A stretch of DNA of 64,000 bases from CAVZZG01 sp963779685. GTDB taxonomy: Bacteria > Actinomycetota > Thermoleophilia > Gaiellales > F1-60-MAGs149. The position numbers and the translations under genes are program-made. The stretch is taken from NCBI GenBank assembly GCA_963779685.1, contig CAVZZG010000003.1:1798001-1862000 (forward strand), read 5' to 3'. Positions 8,880-16,740 of the stretch are shown here, piece by piece (position 1 is the first letter of the stretch; every line of letters begins with the position of its first letter). A model generated the notes under the pieces. That model searched no databases, was not told the DNA's origin, and worked only from the letters and a program-made list of their open reading frames with translations.

Positions 8880-10261
8880 ACGGCGGGTACCGCGACACGG
8901 TGACCGCGGCACTGGCGGACGGCTGGCGATTCGGCGGCCTGCACGCCACCTCCGGCGGATCGCTGGTGCGGGCGCTGCTGGTCGCGCCGGACGGCGCAAC
9001 CCGCCTCGAGACGGTGCCCGTCGAGGACGGCCAGGCGCCGACCATCGTCGATCTGACGCCGGCCGCGGCCTGGGACGAGCGCGAGGCGCACGACCTCTAC
9101 GGGGTGCGGTTCGCGGGGCACGAGCCGCTCCGGCCGCTGGTCGACCACACCGCGCCGCTCGGTCGCTGGACCGTGCCCGTCCGGGGCGGCGATGCGTACC
9201 AGATCGCGGTCGGCCCGATCCACGCCGGTGTCATCGAGTCGGGCCACTTCCGCTTCCACGTCGTCGGCGACCGCATCCTGCATCTCGACGCGCGCCTGTT
9301 CTACAAGCACCGCGGGCTCGAGCGGGCCGCCGAAGGGCAGACGCTCGACCAGGGCGTCGCCTACGCCTCGCGCGCCTGCGCCGCCTGCGCCGTCACCAAC
9401 GGCGTGGCCTACGCCCAGGCCTGCGAGCAGGTGCGGGGCCTGCGCGCGCCCGCCGAACTGGCCCGCGCCCGTACCGTGCTGCTCGAGCTGGAGCGCGTGT
9501 GGAGCCACCTCAACGACGTCGCCGCCGTCTGCGCCGGCGTCGGCCTGGCGGCCGGGAACAACCGGTTCGCCGCCCTGACGGAGCGGGCCCGCCGGCTCAA
9601 CGCACTGCTGACCGGGCACCGGTTCCTGTTCGGCACGGTGCGTGTGGGTGGGAGCGATCAGGCGCTGACACCGGCCCTGGCCGCGCACGCCCGGAGCGAG
9701 CTGGCGGCTCTCGGGGCCGAGGCCGCCGCGAGCTGGCGGGAGCTTCGGTTCAACGCCTCGTTCCAGGACCGGCTCCCGGACATCGGCGTGGTCACGGCGG
9801 CGGATGTCATCACCCTCGGCGCATCGGGCCCTGCGGCCCGGGCTGCGGGCGTCGCCGAGGACGCCCGCGCCGTGAGCTCGGCCCTGGCCTACGCGGGGTT
9901 CCGGCCGGTGGTACCGGAACGCGCGGCGGGCGACGTCCAGGCCCGCATCGAGCAGCGACTGCTCGAGCTGGAGCAATCGCTCGCCCTGCTCGACGACCTC
10001 CTGGCCGAGCCCCTGCGGGCCGTCGCCGCCGATCCCGGCGGCGAGCCGTCGGTCATCGGGATCGGTCGGGTGGAGAGCCCCCGGGGCGCGACCACGTGCA
10101 TCGTCGAGGCCGACGGCGACCGCGTTGCGCGGATCAGGCTCCGCACCGGCTCGTACGCCAACTGGCCCGTCGTCGCCCACGCGGCGACCGACAACCTGCT
10201 GCCCGACTTCCCGCTCATCAACAAGAGCTTCGAGCTCTGCTACGCCTGCGCCGACCGCTGA
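8876..10261 (+). CDS. hyfG: HyfG/HycE-like large subunit (NuoC–NuoD fusion) with atypical metal-site motifs
   Basis: 461 aa. The N-terminal ~110 residues are NuoC-like (DEREAHDLYGVRFAGH); the rest is NuoD/hydrogenase-large-subunit-like (AVGPIHAGVIESGHF, FYKHRGLE). All four candidate NiFe cysteines exist: C168 and C171 in SRACAACAVTN, and C455 and C458 in SFELCYACADR. The surroundings differ from active group 4 hydrogenases: the glycine after the first Cys is Ala, the usual His after CxxCxxx is Asn175, and the C-terminal DPC is ELC. The protein ends three residues after C458, with no extension for a maturation protease to cut. GTG at 8876 overlaps the hyfF stop. Whether it binds NiFe is open. 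Confidence 0.85.
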   Translation: MNGGYRDTVTAALADGWRFGGLHATSGGSLVRALLVAPDGATRLETVPVEDGQAPTIVDLTPAAAWDEREAHDLYGVRFAGHEPLRPLVDHTAPLGRWTVPVRGGDAYQIAVGPIHAGVIESGHFRFHVVGDRILHLDARLFYKHRGLERAAEGQTLDQGVAYASRACAACAVTNGVAYAQACEQVRGLRAPAELARARTVLLELERVWSHLNDVAAVCAGVGLAAGNNRFAALTERARRLNALLTGHRFLFGTVRVGGSDQALTPALAAHARSELAALGAEAAASWRELRFNASFQDRLPDIGVVTAADVITLGASGPAARAAGVAEDARAVSSALAYAGFRPVVPERAAGDVQARIEQRLLELEQSLALLDDLLAEPLRAVAADPGGEPSVIGIGRVESPRGATTCIVEADGDRVARIRLRTGSYANWPVVAHAATDNLLPDFPLINKSFELCYACADR

Positions 10262-10722
10262 TGCTGACCCTGCTCCGCGATCTCCGCCGGCTCCGCACCC
10301 AGATCTCGCTGCCACGGTCCGATCGCGGCCGGAGCCTCGCGATCCGGCACGTCGATGCGGGCTCGTGCAACGGCTGCGAGCACGAGCTGACCCTCGCATC
10401 GAGCCCGTACTACGACCTCGCGCGATTCGGGCTCGGCGTCGTCGCATCGCCGCGACACGCCGACGTGCTGCTCGTCACCGGCGCGGTCACGACCCGCATG
10501 CACGAGCCCCTGCTGGTCTGCTACCGGGCCATGCCCGAGCCGCGCCGCGTCGCCGCCCTGGGCGACTGCGCGTTGGGCTGCAACCTGCTGGGCGCGGAGA
10601 TCGTCGGGAGTGTCGAGGCCGTTCTCCCCGTCGATCTGCGCATCCCCGGCTGCCCGCCGACGCCCGAGGCGATCGCGGCGGCCTTGCTCGAGCTCATCGA
10701 CCGCCCACGTGGGTCGCGATGA
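10261..10722 (+). CDS. hyfI: HyfI/HycG-like small subunit (NuoB family) with [4Fe-4S] ligands
   Basis: 153 aa. Electron-transfer partner of the large subunit. All ligands of the proximal [4Fe-4S] cluster are visible: C36 and C39 in DAGSCNGCEHE, C103 in GDCALGC, and C131 in RIPGCPPTPE. ATG at 10261 overlaps the HyfG stop by one base. It is the last gene of the operon; its 3' end overlaps the convergent antiporter gene by 29 nt, so the two transcripts must interfere or share termination. No HyfH/HycF polyferredoxin gene follows, so the external electron donor or acceptor of this complex is not encoded here. Confidence 0.88.
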   Translation: MLTLLRDLRRLRTQISLPRSDRGRSLAIRHVDAGSCNGCEHELTLASSPYYDLARFGLGVVASPRHADVLLVTGAVTTRMHEPLLVCYRAMPEPRRVAALGDCALGCNLLGAEIVGSVEAVLPVDLRIPGCPPTPEAIAAALLELIDRPRGSR

Positions 10723-11701
10723 ACGCCAGATAGGCGAGCACGAGCACCACGCCCGCGCCGCGCCCCATGCCGCGCGGTCGCGCCAGTGCGAGCAACGTGC
10801 CGGCGGTGAGGCCGCAGAGCCAGAGCAGGTCGCCACGAACGTCGGCCGCCACCACGCCCAGGCCCAGGATCACGGCCGGGATCGCGATTCCGCCCACCAG
10901 GTTGATCGTGTTCGAGTTCAGCGACTCCGACACCGTCGCATCGCCGCGGCCCTGGCGGGCGAGCCGCAGGGCGGTGGACATGTTCGGTAGGCTCGTCACC
11001 ACGGCCAGGATCACGAGGCCGACGACGGCGTGGGAGATGCCGGCGGCATCTGCCACGACCAGCGACGTGTCGACCATGGCGGTAGCGCCGACGATGATGA
11101 CCGTCACGGCGGCGGCCATGGCCGTGATGGGACGCCACCACGGGCCGGTGTGCGGCTGGATGGCGTGATGCGCGAAGCCACCGCCGAGCGCATCTCGCAA
11201 CGCGTCGTGGGCCCGCGCCGGGAGGGGCAGCAGGTGCACGCGAACGTCACCCAGGACGAGCACGACGATGTACGGCACCAGTCCGAGGGCGAGCAGAATC
11301 AGCGCCGGCACCGGGCTCAGCCAGCCCAGCAGGAGCATCGCGACCGACGCCAGCACCCAGGTCGCGATCATCGCCTCCAGCGCCAGCGACGACCGCCGCG
11401 GCCGGATCGAGCCGGCCACGATCGCGCCCACGCCGATCATCGCGGCGAGGTTGAACACGTTCGAGCCGAGCACCACCCCGAGCCCGACATCCCGCTCGCC
11501 GCGCACGATGGCCGCAACCGCGGCGGCCAGCTCGGGCCCGTCGGCGGCGACGGCGGTCAGCACGCCCAGCAGCGCCTCCGTGAACCCGAGCCGGACGCCC
11601 ACCGCGTCGAGACGATGCGCGAACCGGTCGGCAGCGAACAGGGTGACCCCGAGCGCGACGAGGAACCCGAGTGCGGCGAGCGTGACGTGAAGCGACGGCA
11701 T
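10694..11701 (-). CDS. Calcium/sodium-type cation antiporter (CaCA superfamily)
   Basis: 335 aa, about 10-11 membrane segments in two homologous halves. The two alpha repeats are recognisable: LGSNVFNLAAMIGV in the first half, and LNSNTINLVGGIAIPAVILG in the second, preceded by VTSLPNMSTALRLARQG where canonical members have TSxPE. The first half has AVAADGPELAAAVAAI in the matching place. Expected to expel Ca2+ (or another cation) in exchange for Na+ or H+. ATG at 11701 gives a start just before the first membrane helix. It is monocistronic, convergent with hyfI (29-nt overlap) and divergent from the sensor kinase at 11771. Exact ion specificity cannot be read from sequence. Confidence 0.8.
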   Translation of the reverse strand: MPSLHVTLAALGFLVALGVTLFAADRFAHRLDAVGVRLGFTEALLGVLTAVAADGPELAAAVAAIVRGERDVGLGVVLGSNVFNLAAMIGVGAIVAGSIRPRRSSLALEAMIATWVLASVAMLLLGWLSPVPALILLALGLVPYIVVLVLGDVRVHLLPLPARAHDALRDALGGGFAHHAIQPHTGPWWRPITAMAAAVTVIIVGATAMVDTSLVVADAAGISHAVVGLVILAVVTSLPNMSTALRLARQGRGDATVSESLNSNTINLVGGIAIPAVILGLGVVAADVRGDLLWLCGLTAGTLLALARPRGMGRGAGVVLVLAYLAFIATHVGGR

Positions 11702-11770
11702 GCGAAGTTGACGCCGACCAGGCTTCCCGGCACGCCACGGCCATCGTACCCGAGGCACTACGCTTCGCGC

Positions 11771-13126
11771 GTGGCGAGAGCGGCGCGAGGTCTGATCGTC
11801 GCGCTGGTGGTGAGCGCGATCTGCACGGTCGGGATCGCGTTCCTCAACCGGTGGATACCGGCGCAGGGCGCCGGCGTCGTGTACCTCGCCGGCGTGCTGC
11901 TGGTGTCGTCGCGCTACGGGCTCCTGCCCGGGGTCGCCGCAAGCGTGATGTCGATGCTCGCGTTCAACTTCTTCTTCCTGCCGCCGCGGCACACGTTCGT
12001 GATCCGCGCATCCAGCGACTGGCTGACGCTGGCCCTCTTCCTGCTCGTGGCGCTCGTGACCAGCCAGCTCGCGGCCCGCGCCCGTGACGCCACCGCCCGT
12101 GCCGAGCAGCGGGCACGCGAGGCGGAGCTCGGCCTGGAGCTGACGCGCGCGGTGGTCCTCGGCCAGGACGTCGCGTCCGTCGCCCCGAAGCTCGCGACGG
12201 AGGCGGCTCACGTGCTGGGCGCGAGCGAGGGTGTGCTGCATCTCGGCGACGACGACGTCCGCTCCGCCTCGTCGATCCCGGTCGTGCTCGATCGCGAGCG
12301 GATCGCGGGCCTCGAGCTGACGGCACCGCCCGACGAGGTCGACCCCGTTGTCGCCGAACGCGTGGCGAGCCAGCTCGCGGGCATCATCGCGCTGGGCATG
12401 CAGCGTGACGAGCTCATTGCCGGGCGCGTCGAGGCAGAGGCGCTGCGGCGGTCGGACGAGGTCAAGACGGCGCTTCTGCGCGCCGTGTCGCATGACCTGC
12501 GATCGCCGCTGATGGCGATCTCGACGGCCGCCGGCACCCTTCGCCTGACGGCGACCGACCCCGACGAGCGCGAGCTGACCGACACCGTTCTGGCCGCGGC
12601 CGACCGCATGAACCGGCTCGTCTCCGACCTGCTCGACCTCTCGCGGCTGCAGGCGGGTGCGTTCCCGCACTCCGAGGATTGGTGCGACGTCGGCGACCTC
12701 GTCCAGTCGGCCGTGCGCGACGCAACCCGCCGCGCCAGTGCGCGGGTACGCGCGCAGACCCCCGGCACGCTGCCACTCGTGCGCGGCGACGCCCGCCAGC
12801 TCGAGCGCGTGCTGGTGAACCTGATCGAGAACGCCGCCAAGTTCTCGCCGGCGGCGTCGCCGGTCGAGGTCGAGGCCCGTACCAGCGGCGATCGGGTCGA
12901 GGTCTCGGTGCTCGACCGGGGCCCGGGCATCCCGCCGGCCGAGGGCGACCGGATCTTCGAGCCGTTCTACCGCGGAGCCTCCGGTGCCGGCGTCCCCGGC
13001 TCGGGCCTCGGGCTCGCCATCGTCCGCGGCCTGGCCGAGGCGAACGGCGCGGCGATCCGGGTCGAGCAGCGGCCGGGAGGCGGCACGACCTTCACGCTCT
13101 CGCTGCCGACGGGAGTCGCGGCATGA
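11771..13126 (+). CDS. KdpD-like sensor histidine kinase (DUF4118 membrane domain, HisKA, HATPase)
   Basis: 451 aa. It begins directly with the four-helix DUF4118 membrane domain of KdpD (FNFFFLPPRHTF near residue 75), then a GAF-like linker, the phospho-accepting His241 in VSHDLRSPLMAIS, and the ATPase lobe with NLIENAAKFSP, DRGPGIPP and GSGLGLAIV. The long N-terminal KdpD and universal-stress domains of E. coli KdpD are absent, so this is a short form. GTG at 11771 is preceded at 6 nt by TACGCT (11759-11764), fitting a leaderless transcript. It overlaps the response regulator (GCATGA) and lies upstream of kup, which suggests a role in potassium or osmotic control. Confidence 0.85.
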   Translation: MARAARGLIVALVVSAICTVGIAFLNRWIPAQGAGVVYLAGVLLVSSRYGLLPGVAASVMSMLAFNFFFLPPRHTFVIRASSDWLTLALFLLVALVTSQLAARARDATARAEQRAREAELGLELTRAVVLGQDVASVAPKLATEAAHVLGASEGVLHLGDDDVRSASSIPVVLDRERIAGLELTAPPDEVDPVVAERVASQLAGIIALGMQRDELIAGRVEAEALRRSDEVKTALLRAVSHDLRSPLMAISTAAGTLRLTATDPDERELTDTVLAAADRMNRLVSDLLDLSRLQAGAFPHSEDWCDVGDLVQSAVRDATRRASARVRAQTPGTLPLVRGDARQLERVLVNLIENAAKFSPAASPVEVEARTSGDRVEVSVLDRGPGIPPAEGDRIFEPFYRGASGAGVPGSGLGLAIVRGLAEANGAAIRVEQRPGGGTTFTLSLPTGVAA

Positions 13127-13845
13127 ACGACGACTCGCTGGTGCGGGTGAAGGTCCTCGTGGTCGACGACGAGCAGCCGATCCGGCGGGCGCTCGAGCTG
13201 ACGCTGGCGCGGGCGGGCTACGACGTGAAGACCGCTGCGACCGCCAGCGACGCGCTCGTCGCGGCCGCGCTCGCGCCACCCGACCTGGTGCTGCTCGACC
13301 TCGTGCTGCCGGACGGCGACGGGGTCGGTGTCTGCCGCGAGCTGCGGGCATGGACCAGCGTGCCGATCCTGCTGCTGTCCGCCGTCGACGACGAGCGCGA
13401 GAAGGTGCGGGCGCTCGACGCCGGCGCCGATGACTACATCACCAAGCCCTTCGGGGTCGACGAGCTGCTGGCCCGGATCCGGGCGCTGCTGCGCCGCGCC
13501 GAGGGTGCGACCGGCGACGGGCGGCAGGTCGTGACCTGCGGCGAGGTCTCGGTCGACCTGCTGCGCCACGTCGCCCGGGTCGGCGACCAGCCGCTGCAGC
13601 TCACGCCGACGGAGTTCCGGCTGCTGCGGGAACTCGTGCGGGCGGGCGGGCGCGTGCTCACCCACCAGATGCTGTTGCGGGGCGCCTGGGGGCCGGGCTA
13701 CGGGGACGACACGGCGGTCCTGCGCGTGCACGTCGCCCGGCTGCGCGACAAGCTCGAGGCGGCGGGGCTGTCGCGGGACTGCGTCGAGACGATCTCCGGC
13801 GTCGGCTACCGGATGCACGAGCCCGAGCGCGTAACGGATCCGTAA
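13123..13845 (+). CDS. OmpR/KdpE-family response regulator
   Basis: 240 aa. Receiver domain with acidic pocket VVDDEQ, phospho-acceptor Asp59 in LVLLDLVLPDGDG, and the conserved Lys in DDYITKPFG; C-terminal winged helix with LTPTEFRLLRELV, VLTHQMLLRGAWG and VHVARLRDKLE, which match KdpE closely. ATG at 13123 overlaps the kinase stop, so the pair is translationally coupled. Three CGGATCCG palindromes lie over and just past its stop codon and upstream of kup; they are plausible binding sites for this regulator, though that is inference. No kdpFABC genes are in the window. Confidence 0.88.
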   Translation: MNDDSLVRVKVLVVDDEQPIRRALELTLARAGYDVKTAATASDALVAAALAPPDLVLLDLVLPDGDGVGVCRELRAWTSVPILLLSAVDDEREKVRALDAGADDYITKPFGVDELLARIRALLRRAEGATGDGRQVVTCGEVSVDLLRHVARVGDQPLQLTPTEFRLLRELVRAGGRVLTHQMLLRGAWGPGYGDDTAVLRVHVARLRDKLEAAGLSRDCVETISGVGYRMHEPERVTDP

Positions 13846-13885
13846 TGCCATCCAGCGGATCCGGAATCCCGTCGTAACGGATCCG
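13835..13885. promoter_or_regulatory. Three evenly spaced CGGATCCG palindromes (putative operator array)
   Basis: Copies of the 8-bp palindrome CGGATCCG lie at 13835-13842, 13856-13863 and 13878-13885, with start-to-start spacings of 21 and 22 bp, about two DNA turns, so all face the same side of the helix. The first and third sit in the longer context GTAACGGATCCG. The first copy overlaps the last codons of the response regulator gene. The array precedes kup by about 250 bp. It has the look of a cooperative regulator site; the response regulator encoded next to it is the obvious candidate ligand. Confidence 0.55.
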
Positions 13886-13928
13886 GTCGTAGCGTGAGTC
13901 TGCCGCCACCAGAACGCGGTGCCACGCC

Positions 13929-14102
13929 ATGACCGATCTCGTTCACCGACTCCCCTCTCTCACGCGACTCTTCAAGACGCAGGCCGCCGCATCGGGCGAG
14001 GCGCGTATGAGCCAGTCGACCACCGCTTCGACAGCCGACACGGCCCTCCGCTCCACGGACAGTCCGTGGGGGCCGGCGCAGTACGACCTGACGGAGTTCT
14101 GA
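13929..14102 (+). CDS. Possible 57-aa small protein upstream of kup
   Basis: An ATG frame of 57 codons (MTDLVHRLPSLTRLF... ending QYDLTEF) lies between the operator-like array and kup on the same strand. It is rich in Ser, Thr and Ala, has no membrane segment and resembles no family I know; in particular it is not KdpF-like. No clear Shine-Dalgarno precedes it. It could be a leader peptide, a small regulatory protein, or chance open frame in the kup leader. Confidence 0.3.
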   Translation: MTDLVHRLPSLTRLFKTQAAASGEARMSQSTTASTADTALRSTDSPWGPAQYDLTEF

Positions 14103-14136
14103 CGCTCTAACGCCAGACGGCGCACCCGTCCCGCTA

Positions 14137-16026
14137 TTGTCAACCATCGCAGTCTCCTCTGCCGTCCGCCGACCCGGTGTCGCCGCACTCTCGCTGGCGG
14201 CGCTCGGTGTCGTCTACGGCGACATCGGCACGAGCCCCCTGTACGCGTTCCAGACCGCCTTCGCGTCCGGATCGAACGTGCGGCTGACGCAGGCCAACGT
14301 GCTCGGCGTCCTCTCGCTCTTCTTCTGGAGCCTGATCGTCGTCGTCACCGTCAAGTACGTGCTGTACGTGATGCGCGCATCCAACGACGGCGAGGGCGGG
14401 ATCATGGCGCTGATGGCGCTCGCGCTCCGCAAGGCCGGGCCGCGCCAGCGCGCGGTGATCGTGCTGCTGGGCCTGGCCGGCGTCGCCCTCTTCTACGGCG
14501 ATGGCATCATCACTCCGGCGATCTCGGTGCTGTCGGCGATCGAGGGCACGCAGGTCGTGACGCCGACGCTGCACCGCTTCGTGGTGCCGATCACGCTCGT
14601 GATCCTGACCGGTCTCTTCATCGTCCAGCGGCGCGGCACCGACCGCGTCGGAAAGATGTTCGGGCCGGTGATGATCCTGTGGTTCGGCACGCTGACGGTG
14701 CTCGGCGTGCGCGGCATCGCAACGCACCCTGCCGTGCTCGCGGCGGTGAACCCGGTGGAGGGAGCCTCCTTCATCGTCCGCCAGCCGTGGATCGCGTTCG
14801 TCGCCCTCGGCGCGGTGGTGCTGTGCATCACCGGCACGGAGGCGCTCTACGCCGACATGGGCCACTTCGGCCGGCTGCCGATCGCCTACGCGTGGCTCGC
14901 CCTCGTGCTGCCGGCGCTGGTCATCAACTACTTCGGCCAGGGCGCGCTCGTGCTCGAGAACCCGCAGAGCGTCGACAACCCGTTCTACCGGCTCGCGCCG
15001 TCGTCGCTCACCCCGGCGCTCGTCGTCCTCTCGACCATCGCGACCATCATCGCCTCCCAGGCCGTGATCTCGGGGGCGTACTCGCTCACCCAGCAGGCGA
15101 TCCAGCTCGGCTACCTGCCGCGCATGGCGATCCGCCACACGTCCGCGGCCATGAAGGGGCAGATCTACGTGCCGGCCATCAACTGGGCGCTGTACGTCGC
15201 GATCGTGATCCTGGTGCTCGGCTTCGAGTCGTCGAGCTCGCTGGCCTCGGCCTACGGCATCGCCGTGACCGGCACGATGGTGACGACGACGCTCATCGCC
15301 TACGTCGTCACCACCCGCATGTGGGGATGGCGGCCCTGGCAGGCAGTTGCCGTCACGCTCCCGCTGGTGGCCATCGATCTCGCCTTCTTCGGCGCGAACA
15401 CGCTCAAGATCGTCCACGGTGGGTGGTTCCCGCTGCTCTTCGGAGCCGTGGTGTTCACGCTTATGACGACCTGGTTCGACGGCCGCGCCCGCGTGCGCGC
15501 CATCATCCAGGAGACCGGCGTCGGGCTGGACGACTTCCTGGCCTCGGTCGCCACGGACGAGTCGCTCGAGAAGCTGCCCGGCACCGCCGTCTTCCTGACC
15601 GCCTCGCCTGACACGACCCCGCGCGCGCTGCTCTCGAACTTCAAGCACAACGCCCTCCTGCACCAGCGCACCGTGTTCATCTGGGTCGACACCGTGGACG
15701 TCCCCCGCCTGCCCGGCGCGGAGCGCGTTGCCGTCGAGCACCTCGCGATCGGCTTCTGGCGGGTCACGCTGCGGTGCGGGTTCCTGGATACGCCCGACGT
15801 CCCGTACGCCCTCAGGCTGGCGAGCGAGCACGGCCTGGTCGTCGACCCCGACACCGCGTCGTACTTCGTCGGCCGCGATACCGTCGTTGCGGGCACGGCG
15901 ACGCCGATGCCGCAGTGGCGCAAGAAGATCTTCTCGACGATGCACTGGAACGCCGGCTCGAGCGCCGACTTCTTCCGCCTGCCCGCCGACCGCGTGATCG
16001 AGATCGGCTCCCAGATCGTCCTCTAG
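14137..16026 (+). CDS. kup: Kup-type potassium uptake transporter
   Basis: 629 aa with about 12 membrane segments and a soluble C-terminal ~150 residues. KUP/HAK family secondary K+ importer (K+/H+ symport in the characterised members). Hallmarks: ALGVVYGDIGTSPLYAFQ near the N-terminus, ASNDGEGGIMALMAL, FYGDGIITPAISVLSA, GTEALYADMGHFG, and NPFYRLAP. The start is the TTG at 14137, as no ATG or GTG lies in frame before the first helix; no strong ribosome site is visible. Preceded by the KdpDE-like pair and the CGGATCCG array, and terminated by a 14-bp perfect hairpin that begins at its stop codon. Confidence 0.92.
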   Translation: MSTIAVSSAVRRPGVAALSLAALGVVYGDIGTSPLYAFQTAFASGSNVRLTQANVLGVLSLFFWSLIVVVTVKYVLYVMRASNDGEGGIMALMALALRKAGPRQRAVIVLLGLAGVALFYGDGIITPAISVLSAIEGTQVVTPTLHRFVVPITLVILTGLFIVQRRGTDRVGKMFGPVMILWFGTLTVLGVRGIATHPAVLAAVNPVEGASFIVRQPWIAFVALGAVVLCITGTEALYADMGHFGRLPIAYAWLALVLPALVINYFGQGALVLENPQSVDNPFYRLAPSSLTPALVVLSTIATIIASQAVISGAYSLTQQAIQLGYLPRMAIRHTSAAMKGQIYVPAINWALYVAIVILVLGFESSSSLASAYGIAVTGTMVTTTLIAYVVTTRMWGWRPWQAVAVTLPLVAIDLAFFGANTLKIVHGGWFPLLFGAVVFTLMTTWFDGRARVRAIIQETGVGLDDFLASVATDESLEKLPGTAVFLTASPDTTPRALLSNFKHNALLHQRTVFIWVDTVDVPRLPGAERVAVEHLAIGFWRVTLRCGFLDTPDVPYALRLASEHGLVVDPDTASYFVGRDTVVAGTATPMPQWRKKIFSTMHWNAGSSADFFRLPADRVIEIGSQIVL

Positions 16027-16061
16027 CCGCCACCCGCCTCTACGCGTCGGGTGGCGGCTAG
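16023..16061 (+). terminator. Perfect 14-bp inverted repeat containing the kup stop codon
   Basis: The arm CTAGCCGCCACCCG (16023-16036) is followed by an 11-nt loop and its exact complement CGGGTGGCGGCTAG (16048-16061). The kup stop TAG at 16024-16026 is part of the 5' arm. There is no U-run afterwards, so it may act as a strong RNA hairpin or 3'-end stabiliser rather than a textbook intrinsic terminator. Confidence 0.7.
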
Positions 16062-16090
16062 ATCTTCGAGTCTCAGCGCCACCACCACCC

Positions 16091-16127
16091 CCGAGCGAAC
16101 GCCAACCCACCACCCCGAGCGAACGCC
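16091..16127. repeat. Direct repeat of CCGAGCGAACGCC (two copies)
   Basis: CCGAGCGAACGCC occurs at 16091-16103 and 16115-16127, 24 bp apart, each preceded by a CCACC-rich run. The reverse complement of its core (GGCGTTCGCTC) recurs in the repeat-rich gap near 56.35-56.53 kb, so it seems to belong to a dispersed repeat family of this genome. Confidence 0.6.
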
Positions 16128-16192
16128 GGCACCCGCAGCCCTTCGCGAGGGGCCCGTTGTCACGTCCTGGCGGGTTGCGCGACCATACGGGT

Positions 16193-16588
16193 ATGGAACC
16201 GATCACCAAGACCGACGCCGAGTGGCGAGCCGAGCTGACGCCGGAGCAGTACGCCGTGCTGCGCCAGAAGGGCACCGAGCGGCCGTTCACCGGCACGTAC
16301 AACGACTGCAAGGACGAGGGCGTCTACCGGTGCGCCGGCTGCCACGCCGCGCTCTTCTCCTCCGGCACCAAGTTCGACTCCGGCTCCGGCTGGCCGAGCT
16401 TCTTCGAGGCGGTCGATGCGGGCGCCGTCGAGCTGCACGAGGACCGCGCCCACGGGATGGTGCGGACCGAGGTCACGTGCGCCCGCTGCGGCGGTCACCT
16501 CGGGCACGTCTTCCCGGATGGGCCGCGCCCGACCGGCGAGCGCTACTGCATCAACTCGGCCGCGCTCGATCTCGACACGGACAAGTAG
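16193..16588 (+). CDS. msrB: Peptide-methionine (R)-S-oxide reductase
   Basis: 131 aa, full length for MsrB. Repairs methionine-R-sulfoxide in proteins using thioredoxin. The zinc site is complete (CAGC near residue 46 and CARC near residue 95), with KFDSGSGWPSFF between, GGHLGHVFPDGP, and the catalytic Cys in RYCINSAALDL. ATG at 16193 fits the usual N-terminus (TDAEWRAELTPEQYAVLRQ). Stands alone between the kup hairpin and tRNA-Ser. Methionine sulfoxide repair is a housekeeping function in the cytoplasm. Confidence 0.95.
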   Translation: MEPITKTDAEWRAELTPEQYAVLRQKGTERPFTGTYNDCKDEGVYRCAGCHAALFSSGTKFDSGSGWPSFFEAVDAGAVELHEDRAHGMVRTEVTCARCGGHLGHVFPDGPRPTGERYCINSAALDLDTDK

Positions 16589-16611
16589 ACTGCGCTCGGC
16601 CACGGCCCCCC

Positions 16612-16703
16612 GGAGTGGTGTCCGAGTGGTCGAAGGAGCGCGACTGGAAATCGCGTAGACGGGTGTTGAGCCTGTCTCGAGGGTTCGAATCCCTCCCACT
16701 CCG
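16612..16703 (+). tRNA. tRNA-Ser(GGA)
   Basis: 92 nt, class II. Acceptor stem GGAGTGG (16612-16618) pairs with CCACTCC (16696-16702), discriminator G16703, no encoded CCA. The anticodon loop CTGGAAA gives anticodon GGA at 16646-16648 (codons UCC/UCU). A long variable arm and TTCGAAT T-loop are present. Confidence 0.95.
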
Positions 16704-16740
16704 TGCCGTGGTCGGGCCTGAGTGTAGTACCCCGGGGACG

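Noticed and set aside
3919..10722. Respiratory complex I (nuo) or Mrp antiporter cluster
   Set aside because: Gene content and order (HyfB, C, E, F, G fusion, I) and the four hydrogenase-type cysteines fit the Hyf/Hyc family; nuoA, E, F, G, I, J and mrp genes are missing.
13886..14136. Possible c-di-AMP (ydaO-type) riboswitch before kup
   Set aside because: Such switches control potassium transporters, but I could not find the conserved core motifs in this stretch.
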